This document shows positions 8,689 to 18,787 of a stretch of 64,000 nt of DNA, piece after piece. Position numbers and translations under genes: made by a program. Within the stretch, counting starts at the first letter, position 1. Every line of letters begins with the position of its first letter. A model generated the notes under the pieces. It was not told the origin of the DNA. It made no database searches and worked only from the letters and a program-made list of their open reading frames with translations. Source of the DNA: Prochlorococcus sp. MIT 1223 (lineage in GTDB: Bacteria > Cyanobacteriota > Cyanobacteriia > PCC-6307 > Cyanobiaceae); contig NZ_CP139303.1 in assembly GCF_034092465.1 (NCBI RefSeq), positions 124,001 through 188,000 on the forward strand, in the 5' to 3' direction.

Positions 8689-9921
8689 ATGACAGCTACT
8701 TTGAGTCAAAACTTGTCAGAACCTTCTCTTTCAAGGAGATATAGCACTCAAATTATCCGTCGCAAGACTCGAACTGTGATGGTAGGAGATATTGCTATGG
8801 GAAGTGAGCACCCAGTAAGAGTTCAGTCAATGATTAATGAAGATACAATGGATATTGAAGGGTCTACAGCTGCAATAAGACGATTGCACGAAATAGGTTG
8901 TGAAATAGTTCGAGTTACCGTTCCTACTCTCGCAAGTGCCAAAGCAGTAGGAGAAATAAAGAATAATCTTTTACAAACCTATCAACCCGTTCCTTTGGTT
9001 GCAGATGTTCACCATAATGGAATGAAGATAGCTCTTGAGGTGGCTAAGCATGTAGATAAAGTTCGTATAAATCCTGGGCTTTTTGTTTTTGAAAGACCTG
9101 ACGCTAATAGAACAGAGTTTTCTGATAAGGAAATACAAGCAATTAAAGATAAAATAGTACAGAAATTTGAACCTATAGTTAATACTTTAAAGGAGCAAAA
9201 TAAAGCCTTAAGAATAGGAGTAAATCATGGTTCATTAGCAGAGAGAATGTTATTTGCTTATGGAGATACACCCCTAGGTATGGTTGAATCAGCTATGGAG
9301 TTTGTTCGGATTTGTGATTCTCTAGATTTCCATAATATTGTTATTTCAATGAAAGCCTCTAGACCCCCTGTCATGTTAGCGGCTTACAGAATGATGGCAG
9401 ATACAATGGATAAAGAAGGTTTCAATTATCCTTTGCACTTAGGAGTAACAGAGGCTGGAGATGGAGATTATGGTCGCATCAAAAGTACGGCCGGAATAGG
9501 TACTCTTTTGTCTGAGGGAATCGGAGATACAATTCGAGTTTCTCTTACGGAAGCTCCTGAAAAAGAAATACCTGTTTGTTATTCAATCTTACAGGCTGTT
9601 GGCTTAAGAAAAACAATGGTTGAATATATAAGTTGTCCTAGTTGTGGTAGGACTTTGTTTAACCTAGAAGAGGTTGTTGCGAAAGTCAGAGAAGCGACTC
9701 AGCATCTAACAGGACTTGATATTGCTGTTATGGGTTGTATTGTTAATGGTCCTGGAGAGATGGCTGATGCAGACTATGGATATGTAGGAAAAGGGAAAGG
9801 CACCATCGCTTTATATCGCAATAGAGACGAAATTAAAAGAGTTCCTGAAGATGAAGGGGTTAAAGCATTGATAGATTTAATTAAAGAAGATGGCAAATGG
9901 TTTGAACCTGATCAAAAATAA
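8689..9921 (+). CDS. ispG: 4-hydroxy-3-methylbut-2-enyl diphosphate synthase IspG
   Basis: A 410-residue enzyme of the MEP isoprenoid pathway that reductively converts MEcPP to HMBPP using a 4Fe-4S cluster. The N-terminal TIM-barrel part is recognisable in [19 protein letters not shown] and RINPGLF. The C-terminal cluster cysteines are in [16 protein letters not shown] and [17 protein letters not shown]. The short single-barrel form is the bacterial/cyanobacterial type that accepts electrons from ferredoxin. It starts 2 bp after the glycosylase stop, so the two genes probably share a transcript. Confidence 0.96.
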   Translation: MTATLSQNLSEPSLSRRYSTQIIRRKTRTVMVGDIAMGSEHPVRVQSMINEDTMDIEGSTAAIRRLHEIGCEIVRVTVPTLASAKAVGEIKNNLLQTYQPVPLVADVHHNGMKIALEVAKHVDKVRINPGLFVFERPDANRTEFSDKEIQAIKDKIVQKFEPIVNTLKEQNKALRIGVNHGSLAERMLFAYGDTPLGMVESAMEFVRICDSLDFHNIVISMKASRPPVMLAAYRMMADTMDKEGFNYPLHLGVTEAGDGDYGRIKSTAGIGTLLSEGIGDTIRVSLTEAPEKEIPVCYSILQAVGLRKTMVEYISCPSCGRTLFNLEEVVAKVREATQHLTGLDIAVMGCIVNGPGEMADADYGYVGKGKGTIALYRNRDEIKRVPEDEGVKALIDLIKEDGKWFEPDQK

Positions 9922-9958
9922 ACTATCTATATTTAACTCCTATTATATTTAATTTACT

Positions 9959-11302
9959 ATGTATAAATATATAAAAAGATCTTCTAAACTAAGATGTTTT
10001 TTTAAGGATTCTCTTAAGATATTTTTGCTTTTTTCATTATTAATTTCGCCTTCTTCTGCATTTCAAAATAAAGCTAGATCAATAATTAAAAGTAATCCCA
10101 AAGAAGTTATTGATGAGGTTTGGCAGATAATCTATAGAGATTACTTAGACTCATCGGGGACTTATGATAAAAAAGAATGGATTTCGACTAGAAAAGAATT
10201 ATTAGGGTCTAAATATATTGATTCTCAGGATTCATATATCGCAATTAGAGAAATGCTATTAAGTTTAAAAGATCCTTATACAAGATTTCTAGATCCTAAG
10301 GAATTTATGGAGATGAGAATTGATACCTCAGGAGAATTAACTGGAGTAGGTATTCAAATTTCATTAGATACGGTCACTAATAAAATTGTAGTTGTTTCTC
10401 CAATAGAAGGAACTCCTGCTTTTAAGGCAGGGATAAAACCTCAAGATGTGATTTTTTCAGTTGATGGACAATTCACAGATGGTATGACTATTGACCAAGT
10501 CGTTAAGTTGATTAGAGGTGAAAGAGGTTCAACAGTAAGTCTTGGTATCATGAGAGAAAATAGGTTTTTTAAGTTTTCATTAGTTAGAGAAAGAATAGAA
10601 ATAAATACAGTTAAGAGCCATATAAATATGACTAATGAAGGAATAAATATTGGCTATATAAGATTGAAGCAATTTAATGCTAATGCAGCTAGAGATATGA
10701 GTAAGTCCATTGAAAAGTTAGAGAAAGATAATGTATTGGGATATGTTTTGGATTTAAGGGGTAACCCTGGCGGACTTTTAGAAGTAAGTATTGAAATAGC
10801 AAGACAATGGATCGACCAAGGCGTAATTGTAAGTACTCAAACTAGAGATGGTATTAAGGATGTCAGGATGGCAAATGGGAGCGCTCTAACCAATAAACCT
10901 ATAGTAATTTTAGTGAATGAAGGTTCGGCAAGTGCAAGCGAGATCTTGTCAGGAGCAATTAGAGATAATGGTCGGGGAATACTAGTTGGAAAGAAAACAT
11001 TTGGTAAGGGATTGGTTCAATCAGTTAGAGCTCTTTCTGACGGTTCAGGACTTACCGTGACCATTGCTAAATATTTGACACCAAATGGGATAGATATAAA
11101 TAAGAACGGATTGAAACCTGATATAAATGCAGACTTAATAATGAAATCCAACAAAAAACTATCAAGCTTAGACTTAGGGACTAATAAAGATAGTCAATAT
11201 GTCATAGCAGAGAATGAGTTGGTTAAGAAACTATCTAATCAATTAAAAGATTCAGCTTATAATCCAGTAAGTACGAATTTAAGGTTTGCATTAAGTAACT
11301 AA
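9959..11302 (+). CDS. Carboxyl-terminal processing peptidase (S41 family)
   Basis: A 447-residue S41 protease. An N-terminal hydrophobic segment (about residues 15-35) is a signal peptide or anchor. A PDZ domain begins near GELTGVGIQI, and the catalytic core has the serine in GSASASEILSG and the lysine in GKKTFGKGLVQS. Cyanobacterial CtpA processes the D1 precursor of photosystem II; paralogues CtpB and CtpC have other roles, and I cannot decide which this is from sequence alone. It is co-directional with ispG and separated by 37 bp. Confidence 0.9.
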   Translation: MYKYIKRSSKLRCFFKDSLKIFLLFSLLISPSSAFQNKARSIIKSNPKEVIDEVWQIIYRDYLDSSGTYDKKEWISTRKELLGSKYIDSQDSYIAIREMLLSLKDPYTRFLDPKEFMEMRIDTSGELTGVGIQISLDTVTNKIVVVSPIEGTPAFKAGIKPQDVIFSVDGQFTDGMTIDQVVKLIRGERGSTVSLGIMRENRFFKFSLVRERIEINTVKSHINMTNEGINIGYIRLKQFNANAARDMSKSIEKLEKDNVLGYVLDLRGNPGGLLEVSIEIARQWIDQGVIVSTQTRDGIKDVRMANGSALTNKPIVILVNEGSASASEILSGAIRDNGRGILVGKKTFGKGLVQSVRALSDGSGLTVTIAKYLTPNGIDINKNGLKPDINADLIMKSNKKLSSLDLGTNKDSQYVIAENELVKKLSNQLKDSAYNPVSTNLRFALSN

Positions 11303-11314
11303 ATCCTAAGAATA

Positions 11315-11890
11315 TTATTTATCTATTCTCATATATCCATACCAATCAGGCACAAATAGTTGACATCTTTTCTCTTTGTCTTCAGTTAGTTCAATTTCCC
11401 AATCACCGTTCACTTTGATTGAATGGCAATTGTCAATTCCTATAATTCTTCTTAACTTTGTCAAGTTATCTTTGTGTATTTTGTTTAATTTATTATTTTC
11501 CCATTGATATTTTGCTTTTGTTATTGCTTCTTTGCTTGTTTTAGCGACTACCAATCTAAAACTATGTTGTTCTGCAAGCTCATTTTTATTATAACCTCCT
11601 AGATTGACAAACCATAACATATTATTTTGCTTATTTATTTTGCTACTTAAGGAAGACTTTCTTGTTATAGAAACTTTATACCCATCTACAAATCTAATCT
11701 TTATATAACTATCTATATGAAGTCCTTTCTTTTCTCCAAACCATTCATTTCTAAGTTGTTTAAATGTATCTTCTATCTTCTCTCCTATGACCCATCTTAC
11801 GTCATGTAGTTCAATATTGCAGGCTCTAATATTCCCTCCAAGTATTACAAGAAATAGACTCTTTTCACTTTTTGATAGATATTGATTCAT
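11315..11890 (-). CDS. DUF1543 domain protein
   Basis: A 191-residue soluble protein. Its N-terminal half carries the DUF1543 pattern: LFLVILGGNIRACNIELHD, VIGEKIEDTFKQLRNEWFG and HIDSYIKIRFVDGYKV. The family is found in several bacteria and its function is not known. The C-terminal half repeats the theme with degenerate similarity (FVNLGGYN, FRLVVAKTSKEAITKAK), as in two-unit family members. It is convergent with the protease gene and upstream of nothing obvious on its strand. Confidence 0.75.
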   Translation of the reverse strand: MNQYLSKSEKSLFLVILGGNIRACNIELHDVRWVIGEKIEDTFKQLRNEWFGEKKGLHIDSYIKIRFVDGYKVSITRKSSLSSKINKQNNMLWFVNLGGYNKNELAEQHSFRLVVAKTSKEAITKAKYQWENNKLNKIHKDNLTKLRRIIGIDNCHSIKVNGDWEIELTEDKEKRCQLFVPDWYGYMRIDK

Positions 11891-11959
11891 AAAATAAATA
11901 TTAAACTATTGATCTATTTTTATCTTAATAAGTTTCTGTTGGTTTAAATTAATTGTTAA

Positions 11960-12925
11960 TCAATTACTCATCTCAAGCATCCTTTTTATAGGAATATATG
12001 CCTTTTTTATTATCCTTTCACTTAAACTTATCTGTGGTTTCATATGTTTTAAACAATCTAAAACCTTCTCAAGTGTATTTAATCTCATGTATGGGCATTC
12101 ATTACATCCACATCCATCAATTCCTGGAACATCCAAATAAACTTTGCTTGGATTGGCTCGTCTCATTTGATGTATAATGCCTGGTTCTGTAATTACAATG
12201 AAGGTGTTTTTCTTGCTGCTTTGAGTGTATTTTAGTAATTTACTTGTAGATCCAATGAAGTCTGCTAGATCTAGAATATTTGGCTGACACTCTGGATGCG
12301 CAATAACATCAGCGTCTGGATATTTAAGCTTGAGTTTAATAAGAGCCTCTTCGCTGAAGGCTTCATGAACCGAGCATCTTCCTGGCCATAAGGTTAGCTC
12401 TCTCCCACTATTCCTTTGAACCCACCTGCCAAGATTTTGATCGGGTGCAAACAAAATTGGTCTATCTTTTGGTAATTGATTTACAAGATCAACTGCGTTG
12501 CTGCTGGTGCAAATTAAATCACTTTCGGCTTTTACTGCCGCTGAGCAATTGATGTAGCTGACAATATAGTGTTCCGGATATTTTTGTTTAAATTTTTTGA
12601 ACTCGTCTTCTGGGCAATCGTCTGACAAGCTGCAACCTGCATCAATATCTGGGATAAGTACAGTTTTATCTGGGCATAGTATTTTGGCTGTTTCTCCCAT
12701 GAAATGTACCCCACAGAAGACAATTACATCTGCGTTTGTGCTGGCGGCTTTTCGAGAAAGTTCTAGTGAGTCTCCAATGAAATCAGCAATATCTTGTATT
12801 TGAGGCTCTTGGTAGTAATGAGCAAGTATTACCGCATTGCGTTCTTGACAAAGCAAAGCAATCTCTTCTAAGACTTCTTCCCTTTTATTGGGAACCGGTA
12901 AAACCGTCTTGTAGGCGGTAATCAG
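11960..12925 (-). CDS. nadA: Quinolinate synthase NadA, probable CTG start
   Basis: NadA condenses iminoaspartate with dihydroxyacetone phosphate to quinolinate in NAD synthesis, using a 4Fe-4S cluster. Seen here are NAVILAHYYQEPQIQDIADF, the cluster cysteines in VFCGVHFMGETAKIL, CTSSNAVDLV and GCGCNECPYM, and MRRANPSK. The first canonical start in frame is a TTG at 12856, which would remove the conserved N-terminal helix. The frame remains open to a stop at 12934 and encodes a family-like leader (VPNKREEVLEEIALL). The only plausible initiators there are CTG at 12925 or ATT at 12922, so I extend to CTG. The function is certain; the start is inferred. Confidence 0.9.
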   Translation of the reverse strand: MITAYKTVLPVPNKREEVLEEIALLCQERNAVILAHYYQEPQIQDIADFIGDSLELSRKAASTNADVIVFCGVHFMGETAKILCPDKTVLIPDIDAGCSLSDDCPEDEFKKFKQKYPEHYIVSYINCSAAVKAESDLICTSSNAVDLVNQLPKDRPILFAPDQNLGRWVQRNSGRELTLWPGRCSVHEAFSEEALIKLKLKYPDADVIAHPECQPNILDLADFIGSTSKLLKYTQSSKKNTFIVITEPGIIHQMRRANPSKVYLDVPGIDGCGCNECPYMRLNTLEKVLDCLKHMKPQISLSERIIKKAYIPIKRMLEMSN

Positions 12926-12957
12926 TTTTCTTCAAAGCATTTGAGGCATTATAGAGG

Positions 12958-13818
12958 TTGTTTAACTTAATTACGCTGTCTAGTTTTAATCTTTTGATTG
13001 CGGGTGATCTTCATGGCTTATGGAGCAGTGAAGATCTTGACCTCATTATCAGGATTAATCCTGATGCAGTGCTTTTCGTTGGAGATCTAGGAGAAGGAGA
13101 TATAGCTGTAGTAAAGGAAATAAAAAAAATACCTATTCCAGTGTCAGTAATACTTGGAAATCATGATCATGGTCATGATGGCACGGGTCTTCTTCTTAAA
13201 ACACAATTGAATTTATTGGGTGATTTAGATTGTTCTTGGAGCCTTAAACGTTTTGAGAATCCATCTTTTTCTTTAATTGGTGCTAGGCCTTGTAGTTCCG
13301 GGGGTGGATTTTATCTTTCTAAAGAAGTTCATGCAGTTTTTGGTCCGATTACCCTTGAAGAATCAGTTAGGAGAATTGTCGCTGCAGCCAAAGAAGTACC
13401 AACTGATAAACCTTTTGTTATTTTGGCTCATTCTGGACCGTCTGGTCTTGGATCTGATTTTGCGAGCCCTTGTGGCCGTGATTGGAAGGCACCGGCTCTT
13501 GATTGGGGAGATAAAGATTTATCTTTAGCAATTGATAAGATTAGAAAAATAAAGGTTCCTGACTTAGTTGTTTTTGGTCATATGCATCATGTTTTGAGAA
13601 GAGGCCAAGGGAAGAGAGTTACATTTACTAAAGATATTTGGGGTACGTCTTATCTCAATGCGGCATGTGTTCCTAGAAAAGGAAAAGATGTATTGGGGCA
13701 ATCTTTGTGTCACTTTTCCTGGGTGGAATTCCAAAACAATAGTCTTAAACGTGTTTCTCATCGTTGGTATAGAAATGATGCAACATTGGCATATGAGGAA
13801 AAATTATTAGATCAATAA
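12958..13818 (+). CDS. Calcineurin-like metallophosphoesterase (TIGR04168-like)
   Basis: A 286-residue protein with the metallophosphoesterase motifs in order: GDLHG near residue 17 (written AGDLHGLWS), FVGDLGEGD, ILGNHDHGHDG, LAHSGPSGLG and FGHMHHVL. These supply the dinuclear metal ligands. The overall pattern fits the cyanobacterial and plant TIGR04168 group, whose substrate is unknown. The start is a TTG at 12958. It is divergent from nadA, with about 30 bp between the probable starts, so the two promoters must overlap. Confidence 0.85.
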   Translation: MFNLITLSSFNLLIAGDLHGLWSSEDLDLIIRINPDAVLFVGDLGEGDIAVVKEIKKIPIPVSVILGNHDHGHDGTGLLLKTQLNLLGDLDCSWSLKRFENPSFSLIGARPCSSGGGFYLSKEVHAVFGPITLEESVRRIVAAAKEVPTDKPFVILAHSGPSGLGSDFASPCGRDWKAPALDWGDKDLSLAIDKIRKIKVPDLVVFGHMHHVLRRGQGKRVTFTKDIWGTSYLNAACVPRKGKDVLGQSLCHFSWVEFQNNSLKRVSHRWYRNDATLAYEEKLLDQ

Positions 13819-13843
13819 TTAGACAAAATGCTTTGGTTCGGAT

Positions 13844-14647
13844 CTAATCAGAATTTGATTTTATGCTTTTGGTTAATGTTCTTTGAGCTAGTAAGTAGCC
13901 AATAACCCCGGCACCCAAAAAACCTACCCCATTTCTTAGGAGTGGAAGTATCTCACTGGTTCTAGTAATAACTGGAGCAACTCCGAAAACTCCAAAAAGA
14001 ATTATCCACAAAGGAGAAAGAAGTAAAAGCCAACCCCATGCAATTAATTGATCTTCCTTTCTTGGTGCTGCTGCAAAACCAGCAATTAATCCACCAAGTA
14101 ATGAGGTTATTAATGTCCAAGTCCATTGTTCTTTAGGAAGACCTGGTACAACTTCACATCCTCCTTTATCAAGGCAGGTCTTTACCGCTGAGATTGCATC
14201 AAGAACAGAACCATCTTCTCCATGATCTTTAACATAAAATTGATTGCCATAACGGGTCTGTAGTTCCACCCAAAAAATTCTTGGCATAAGAGCGAAATAA
14301 GCATCACCAACATTGAAATTTAATAGATTTCCTCCTCTTGGGTCTGCTATTACCAATAAACTACTTTCATCGAGTCCCCAAAACTCTCTCACTGCTAATC
14401 CAGGGGTTTTTTCATATTGAGATAGAAATCTTATTTTCCATCCGGTATTACTTTCATAGTCAATAAGTGATTTCTCTAGAGCTTCTCTTTGGGTATTACT
14501 TAATGTCCTGGCAAGATCAATTACTGGTGTTTGATGATCAGGAAGTAATTCTGGGTTATTAGAGGCATACGCAGGTAACCATAAGCTTAAAGATATTAGA
14601 AATGCGAAGATAGCTGAAAAAGCTTTTATTGTGCGTTGTGATTTCAT
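13844..14647 (-). CDS. TPM-domain membrane protein (Psb32/TLP18.3-like)
   Basis: A 267-residue protein. A signal peptide (about residues 1-28, ending LPAYAS) is followed by a TPM domain (VIDLARTLSNTQREALEKSL, GWKIRFLSQYE, LLVIADPRGGNLLNFNVGD). Two or three C-terminal membrane spans are at about residues 180-260. TPM proteins of this type are linked to photosystem II repair (Psb32 in cyanobacteria, TLP18.3 in plants) and are expected at the thylakoid membrane. The assignment to Psb32 itself is an inference. It is divergent from the methyltransferase gene, 25 bp away. Confidence 0.8.
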   Translation of the reverse strand: MKSQRTIKAFSAIFAFLISLSLWLPAYASNNPELLPDHQTPVIDLARTLSNTQREALEKSLIDYESNTGWKIRFLSQYEKTPGLAVREFWGLDESSLLVIADPRGGNLLNFNVGDAYFALMPRIFWVELQTRYGNQFYVKDHGEDGSVLDAISAVKTCLDKGGCEVVPGLPKEQWTWTLITSLLGGLIAGFAAAPRKEDQLIAWGWLLLLSPLWIILFGVFGVAPVITRTSEILPLLRNGVGFLGAGVIGYLLAQRTLTKSIKSNSD

Positions 14648-14672
14648 GGGATTATCTTAACGAATAAGATTC

Positions 14673-15893
14673 TTGCCAATGGACCCTATAGACGCTGAAT
14701 GTCCAAATTGGCTCTCTAAGCGTATTGAAGAAGAGAAGGGAAGTATTAGTTTCTTCCAATTTATGGAATGGTCTTTAAATGATCCTGAGTATGGAGCCTA
14801 TGCAACAGGACGTTTGTCTATAGGTAAACACGGAGATTTCGTCACATCCCCATCTTTGGGATCTGAGTTTTCCGACCTTTTGGCTGTTCAAGTAATTGAT
14901 TGGTTGAATCAATTGGGTGAATTTTGTGATAAATCCCAGTCTTTCTCGTTAATTGATATTGGTCCTGGAGAAGGTGATTTGTCTAAAGGCTTAATTAATT
15001 CAATAGAAAAATTAGCTCCATTACTTTTAAGCAAAATCGAATTGATTTTGGTAGAAGTTAATCAAGGGATGATAGATAGACAAAAAAGAAATCTAGAAAA
15101 TATTAAATCAGTTCCTATAAGATGGAGTTCTTTAAGTGATTTAGAACGAAAACCTTCTATAGGAATTGTAATAGCTAATGAATTATTAGACGCAATGCCA
15201 GTAGAGAGAATCGTATTTAGAAATGGAGATTTATATCGTCAGGGCATATCTATTTTAAAAAAGGATCAAAATAGCTATTTGAATTTTGTCGAGCTTCCTC
15301 TGTCTGTTCAATTAATTAACTCTATAGATTCATTTACAAGTTCTAATAACATCAAAATACCACCATTTGGAGTTGTTGATGGTTGGACTACTGAATGGCA
15401 TATAGGGTTAAATGCTTGGTTTAAAAAGGTTTCAAAGATTTTATCAATAGGTTCTTTATTAATTATTGATTATGCCTTAGAGGCATATCGCTATTACAGT
15501 GAAAAGAGATCATCAGGAACTCTGATGGCATATAGAAATAATACCGCTTCTACTAATATTCTTTATCAGCCAGGATATTGGGATCTAACCTCGCATTTAT
15601 GTTTAGAAACCTTGATAGATTCTGCTAAAAATAATGGACTAATCTTCTTAGGTGATCTACGCCAAGGAGAAGCTTTATTAGCATTAGGTCTTTCTCAAAA
15701 GCTTTATTCATTGAACTCTTTATCAATCGAGAATTTGGCAATTGCTTTTGAAAGAAGAGAAACACTTCTTAGATTGGTAGATCCTCATTGTTTAGGTGAT
15801 TTTCGTTGGATTGCCTTCCAATTTAATAATCAAAATACAATTGTCAAAGCAAATAATATTCAACTATCCACAAGATTTCTACAAGAACCATAG
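14673..15893 (+). CDS. MidA/NDUFAF7-type SAM-dependent methyltransferase (DUF185)
   Basis: A 406-residue protein of the Methyltransf_28 (DUF185) family. Family landmarks are ISFFQFMEWSLNDPEYGAYA, GDFVTSPSLGSEFSDLLAVQ, the SAM site DIGPGEGDLSKGL, ANELLDAMPVER and SLLIIDYALE. The mitochondrial relative NDUFAF7 methylates an arginine of complex I; in cyanobacteria a role on NDH-1 is conceivable but unproven. It ends directly against the convergent aroB gene, with no gap. Confidence 0.88.
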   Translation: MPMDPIDAECPNWLSKRIEEEKGSISFFQFMEWSLNDPEYGAYATGRLSIGKHGDFVTSPSLGSEFSDLLAVQVIDWLNQLGEFCDKSQSFSLIDIGPGEGDLSKGLINSIEKLAPLLLSKIELILVEVNQGMIDRQKRNLENIKSVPIRWSSLSDLERKPSIGIVIANELLDAMPVERIVFRNGDLYRQGISILKKDQNSYLNFVELPLSVQLINSIDSFTSSNNIKIPPFGVVDGWTTEWHIGLNAWFKKVSKILSIGSLLIIDYALEAYRYYSEKRSSGTLMAYRNNTASTNILYQPGYWDLTSHLCLETLIDSAKNNGLIFLGDLRQGEALLALGLSQKLYSLNSLSIENLAIAFERRETLLRLVDPHCLGDFRWIAFQFNNQNTIVKANNIQLSTRFLQEP

Positions 15894-17000
15894 TTAACTG
15901 ATTTTTTTAAGACATTCAACTATTTCCGTTTTATCTATATCATTTGAAATCTCAGTAGAACCAATGCTAGTTGGAAGAATAAACCGCACTTTCCCATCTC
16001 TTACCTTCTTATCTCCTTCTAAAGTTTTTAAAACTTTATTGATATCTAAGCTTGGCCAAACGGTAGGTAGTCCAGACCTTTTAATCAAATCTTTTTGTCG
16101 TCTAGCATCAGTCTCTTGCCATTTTCCTTTAAGGACAGCTAGTTGTCCAGCTGCAACCATTCCAATTGCAACAGCTTCTCCATGAAGATATTTCCCATAT
16201 CCACAAAGATTTTCAATTACATGACCAAATGTATGACCATAATTTAATATTGCTCGAAGGCCTCCTTCTCTTTCGTCAGACATAACGATTTTTGCTTTGG
16301 TGGAAGCTGAGCGTTGAAGGATCTCTTCGATAAGATCTTTTCCCATTCCAGAAAGGCTATTTATTTCTGGAGAATCTTCTAGTAATTTAAATAGTTCATA
16401 ATCTCCAATTACAGCATATTTAATTACCTCAGCCATCCCTGCTCTGAACTCTCTTTGTGGGAGAGTATCTAAGGTTAATGGATCAATTAAAACTAATTTC
16501 GGCTGATGAAAAGCCCCAATTAAATTTTTACCCCCAGGGTGATTTACACCTGTCTTACCTCCTATTGAGGCGTCTACCATTGCAAGTAATGTAGTAGGAA
16601 CTTGAATAAAAGAAATTCCTCTTAACCAAGTGGCAGCTGCAAAACCAGCTATATCTCCAACAACTCCACCTCCTAAAGCTATTATTAAAGATCCTCTTTC
16701 AAGCTTATAGTCAAAGGCAGCATTATGTATCTTTTCAATTGTACTTAAGTTTTTATTAGTTTCGCCTTCTTCAATAGTCAATGAATTTGCATGCAGCCCT
16801 GTTCCCTTAAGCTGATTTATAGCCTGTTCGCCATAATATTTATAGATAATTGGGTTTGTTACAAGAAGGATCTTTGTATTTTTATTAATCCCTAATCTGA
16901 TTAATTCTTCACCAATATTTTTTAATCCTTTTCCTCCAATTATGACATTGTATGGATTATTAACTAAGTCTACCTGGATTACTTTTGGATTCTGGTTCAC
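15894..17000 (-). CDS. aroB: 3-dehydroquinate synthase AroB
   Basis: A 368-residue enzyme of the shikimate pathway converting DAHP to 3-dehydroquinate with NAD and a divalent metal. Seen: the NAD loop [19 protein letters not shown] (about residues 110-128), [30 protein letters not shown], and the metal ligands E (AEVIKYAVI) and H ([24 protein letters not shown]). Length is normal. It is followed upstream by a 208-bp AT-rich spacer before purK in which I see no gene. Confidence 0.96.
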   Translation of the reverse strand: MNQNPKVIQVDLVNNPYNVIIGGKGLKNIGEELIRLGINKNTKILLVTNPIIYKYYGEQAINQLKGTGLHANSLTIEEGETNKNLSTIEKIHNAAFDYKLERGSLIIALGGGVVGDIAGFAAATWLRGISFIQVPTTLLAMVDASIGGKTGVNHPGGKNLIGAFHQPKLVLIDPLTLDTLPQREFRAGMAEVIKYAVIGDYELFKLLEDSPEINSLSGMGKDLIEEILQRSASTKAKIVMSDEREGGLRAILNYGHTFGHVIENLCGYGKYLHGEAVAIGMVAAGQLAVLKGKWQETDARRQKDLIKRSGLPTVWPSLDINKVLKTLEGDKKVRDGKVRFILPTSIGSTEISNDIDKTEIVECLKKIS

Positions 17001-17208
17001 AATTTTGATATTAAATCTGTATGTGTATGACTATATTAAATAATCATTGAAAGAACAAAGGATATTTATTTAAATAAATTGATACTAGTCTTATATAAAA
17101 GAGATTAGTTGTTTTGATTTAGATATAATGATAATGAGCTTTTAGGTAGAATAAAAATCTTTGAGGCTTTTTTAAGTTGTTAGTCTTTTTCTCTTCTTAC
17201 TATTTTTA

Positions 17209-18405
17209 TTGCTGTATATGAGCAATCCATCTCCACCCCTAAACCACCATTTAAAGAATATGTTGGGAGTTGTTGGAGGAGGACAACTTGCCCAAATGTT
17301 AGTTGATTCGGCGCTACAGAAAAGAATTGACATAGCAATACAAACTGTCTCTAAATCCGATCCAGCGGCAAAAAATGCAAAAAAGGTTTTTCTTTCAGAT
17401 CAATCTGATGTTGAGACAACAAAGCAAATGTCAAGTGAGTGTGCATGCATAACTTTTGAAAATGAATGGGTAAATACTGAAAAACTGATGTCTTTAGAAA
17501 AAGAAGGTATTCAGTTTATTCCAAGGATTTCATCTATATCTGCTTTGATGGATAAAAGCTCTCAGAGGAGTTTGCTTCAAGAATTGAATATACCTGCAGC
17601 AGATTGGTTGCCATTATCTTTTATAAACCTTAGTGATACAAAATTACCAAATGGATGGAATTTTCCTTTGATGGCAAAAGCTTCTAGAGGTGGATATGAT
17701 GGTAAAGGCACTAAAAAGATTAATGACTTCAGTCAACTGCACACTTTAATAACCTCGGTGGATTCAAAACTTTGGTTTTTAGAGAAATGGGTTGAGTATG
17801 AAAAAGAGTATTCCATTGTGGCAAGTAGAGACTTAGAAGGAAGTATCAAAGTTTTTTCACTTGTTGAAACTCAGCAATATAATCAAGTTTGTGATTGGGT
17901 CCTGGCCCCAGCTGATGTAAGCCATTCAGTGGAGATGATGGCTTTTAATATAGTGGCATCTCTATTAAGTGAGCTTAACTATTTTGGAGTAATAGCAATT
18001 GAATTTTTCTATGGAAAGAATGGTCTCCTTGTTAATGAAATAGCTCCTAGGACTCATAATTCTGGTCATTATTCCATTGAAGCTTGTCAAAGCAGTCAAT
18101 TTGATCACCAAGTATGCATAGCTGCTGGATTGCCCGTTCCCTCTCCCAAGATGATTGTCCCTGGAGCTATAATGATTAACCTTTTGGGGCAGCCCGATAG
18201 TTGTAGTTTGACTTTAGAAAGTAGAGTTGAACAAATAAAACAAATACCTGGGGTTAATTTGCACTGGTATGAAAAGAAAGAAGAAAAGCCAGGAAGGAAG
18301 TTAGGGCATGTAACATTTGTATTGAGGTCAGATGACTTTACTTCTAGAAGACAAGAGGCAATGGAGATAGTCGAAAAAATACGTTTAATTTGGCCCATTA
18401 AATGA
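17209..18405 (+). CDS. purK: N5-carboxyaminoimidazole ribonucleotide synthase PurK
   Basis: An ATP-grasp enzyme of 398 residues that carboxylates AIR to N5-CAIR in purine synthesis. It shows GVVGGGQLAQML near the N terminus, the ATP-grasp glycine loop KASRGGYDGKGTK (about residues 157-169), EKWVEYEKEYSIV, and the metal/ADP segment LVNEIAPRTHNSGHYSIEAC. The ATG at 17218 or slightly downstream could also serve as start, since the first residues are not conserved. The 6S RNA lies immediately downstream, an arrangement known in other cyanobacteria. Confidence 0.94.
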   Translation: MLYMSNPSPPLNHHLKNMLGVVGGGQLAQMLVDSALQKRIDIAIQTVSKSDPAAKNAKKVFLSDQSDVETTKQMSSECACITFENEWVNTEKLMSLEKEGIQFIPRISSISALMDKSSQRSLLQELNIPAADWLPLSFINLSDTKLPNGWNFPLMAKASRGGYDGKGTKKINDFSQLHTLITSVDSKLWFLEKWVEYEKEYSIVASRDLEGSIKVFSLVETQQYNQVCDWVLAPADVSHSVEMMAFNIVASLLSELNYFGVIAIEFFYGKNGLLVNEIAPRTHNSGHYSIEACQSSQFDHQVCIAAGLPVPSPKMIVPGAIMINLLGQPDSCSLTLESRVEQIKQIPGVNLHWYEKKEEKPGRKLGHVTFVLRSDDFTSRRQEAMEIVEKIRLIWPIK

Positions 18406-18424
18406 CAGGATTGCATTAATATTT

Positions 18425-18610
18425 AACAGGACTACTTTGTTGGTGAAGGCCTTTCTAGTGCTCTGATCTGACTCTCTTTCGATTTGGGGGAGACTGTCGT
18501 GTATGTGACGTATACCAGTCAACTGGAAACGAAGCACCACTTTGACTCCCCCCTCTGGTATTACCAGGTCGAACGCTGAGGTTCTCACGGCAAGGTGGTT
18601 CAACTCTTCG
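18425..18610 (+). ncRNA. ssrS: 6S RNA (boundaries approximate)
   Basis: The segment directly downstream of purK has unusually high GC for the window and no convincing reading frame. It can fold into a long imperfect rod: GGGGGAG near 18486 pairs with CTCCCCC near 18546, and outer segments near 18435 and 18595 contain complementary GGTGAA/TTCAAC-type pieces. The synteny purK-6S RNA is established for cyanobacteria. 6S RNA binds the housekeeping sigma factor-RNA polymerase and adjusts transcription with growth state. The call rests on synteny, size and foldability; exact ends are not determined. Confidence 0.8.
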
Positions 18611-18787
18611 AAAGTGATTGATATAACATTAATTTGATTTAGTTGCTTATTCGCAAGGTCTTTTAATTGTACCTACAAGTTTTACCTACAGATTTTTAGT
18701 TAAGAGTGATCTCTTTAATCCTTCCCTAGATACGTTTTTAATGGGTAAGTAGATCGTTTGCTTTCAATTTTCTATTCCAAGCAAGGG

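Noticed and set aside
18385-18603. Minus-strand frame of 72 codons across the segment after purK
   Set aside because: It covers the 6S RNA region; its reading is explained by the structured, GC-richer RNA, and the protein has no natural features.
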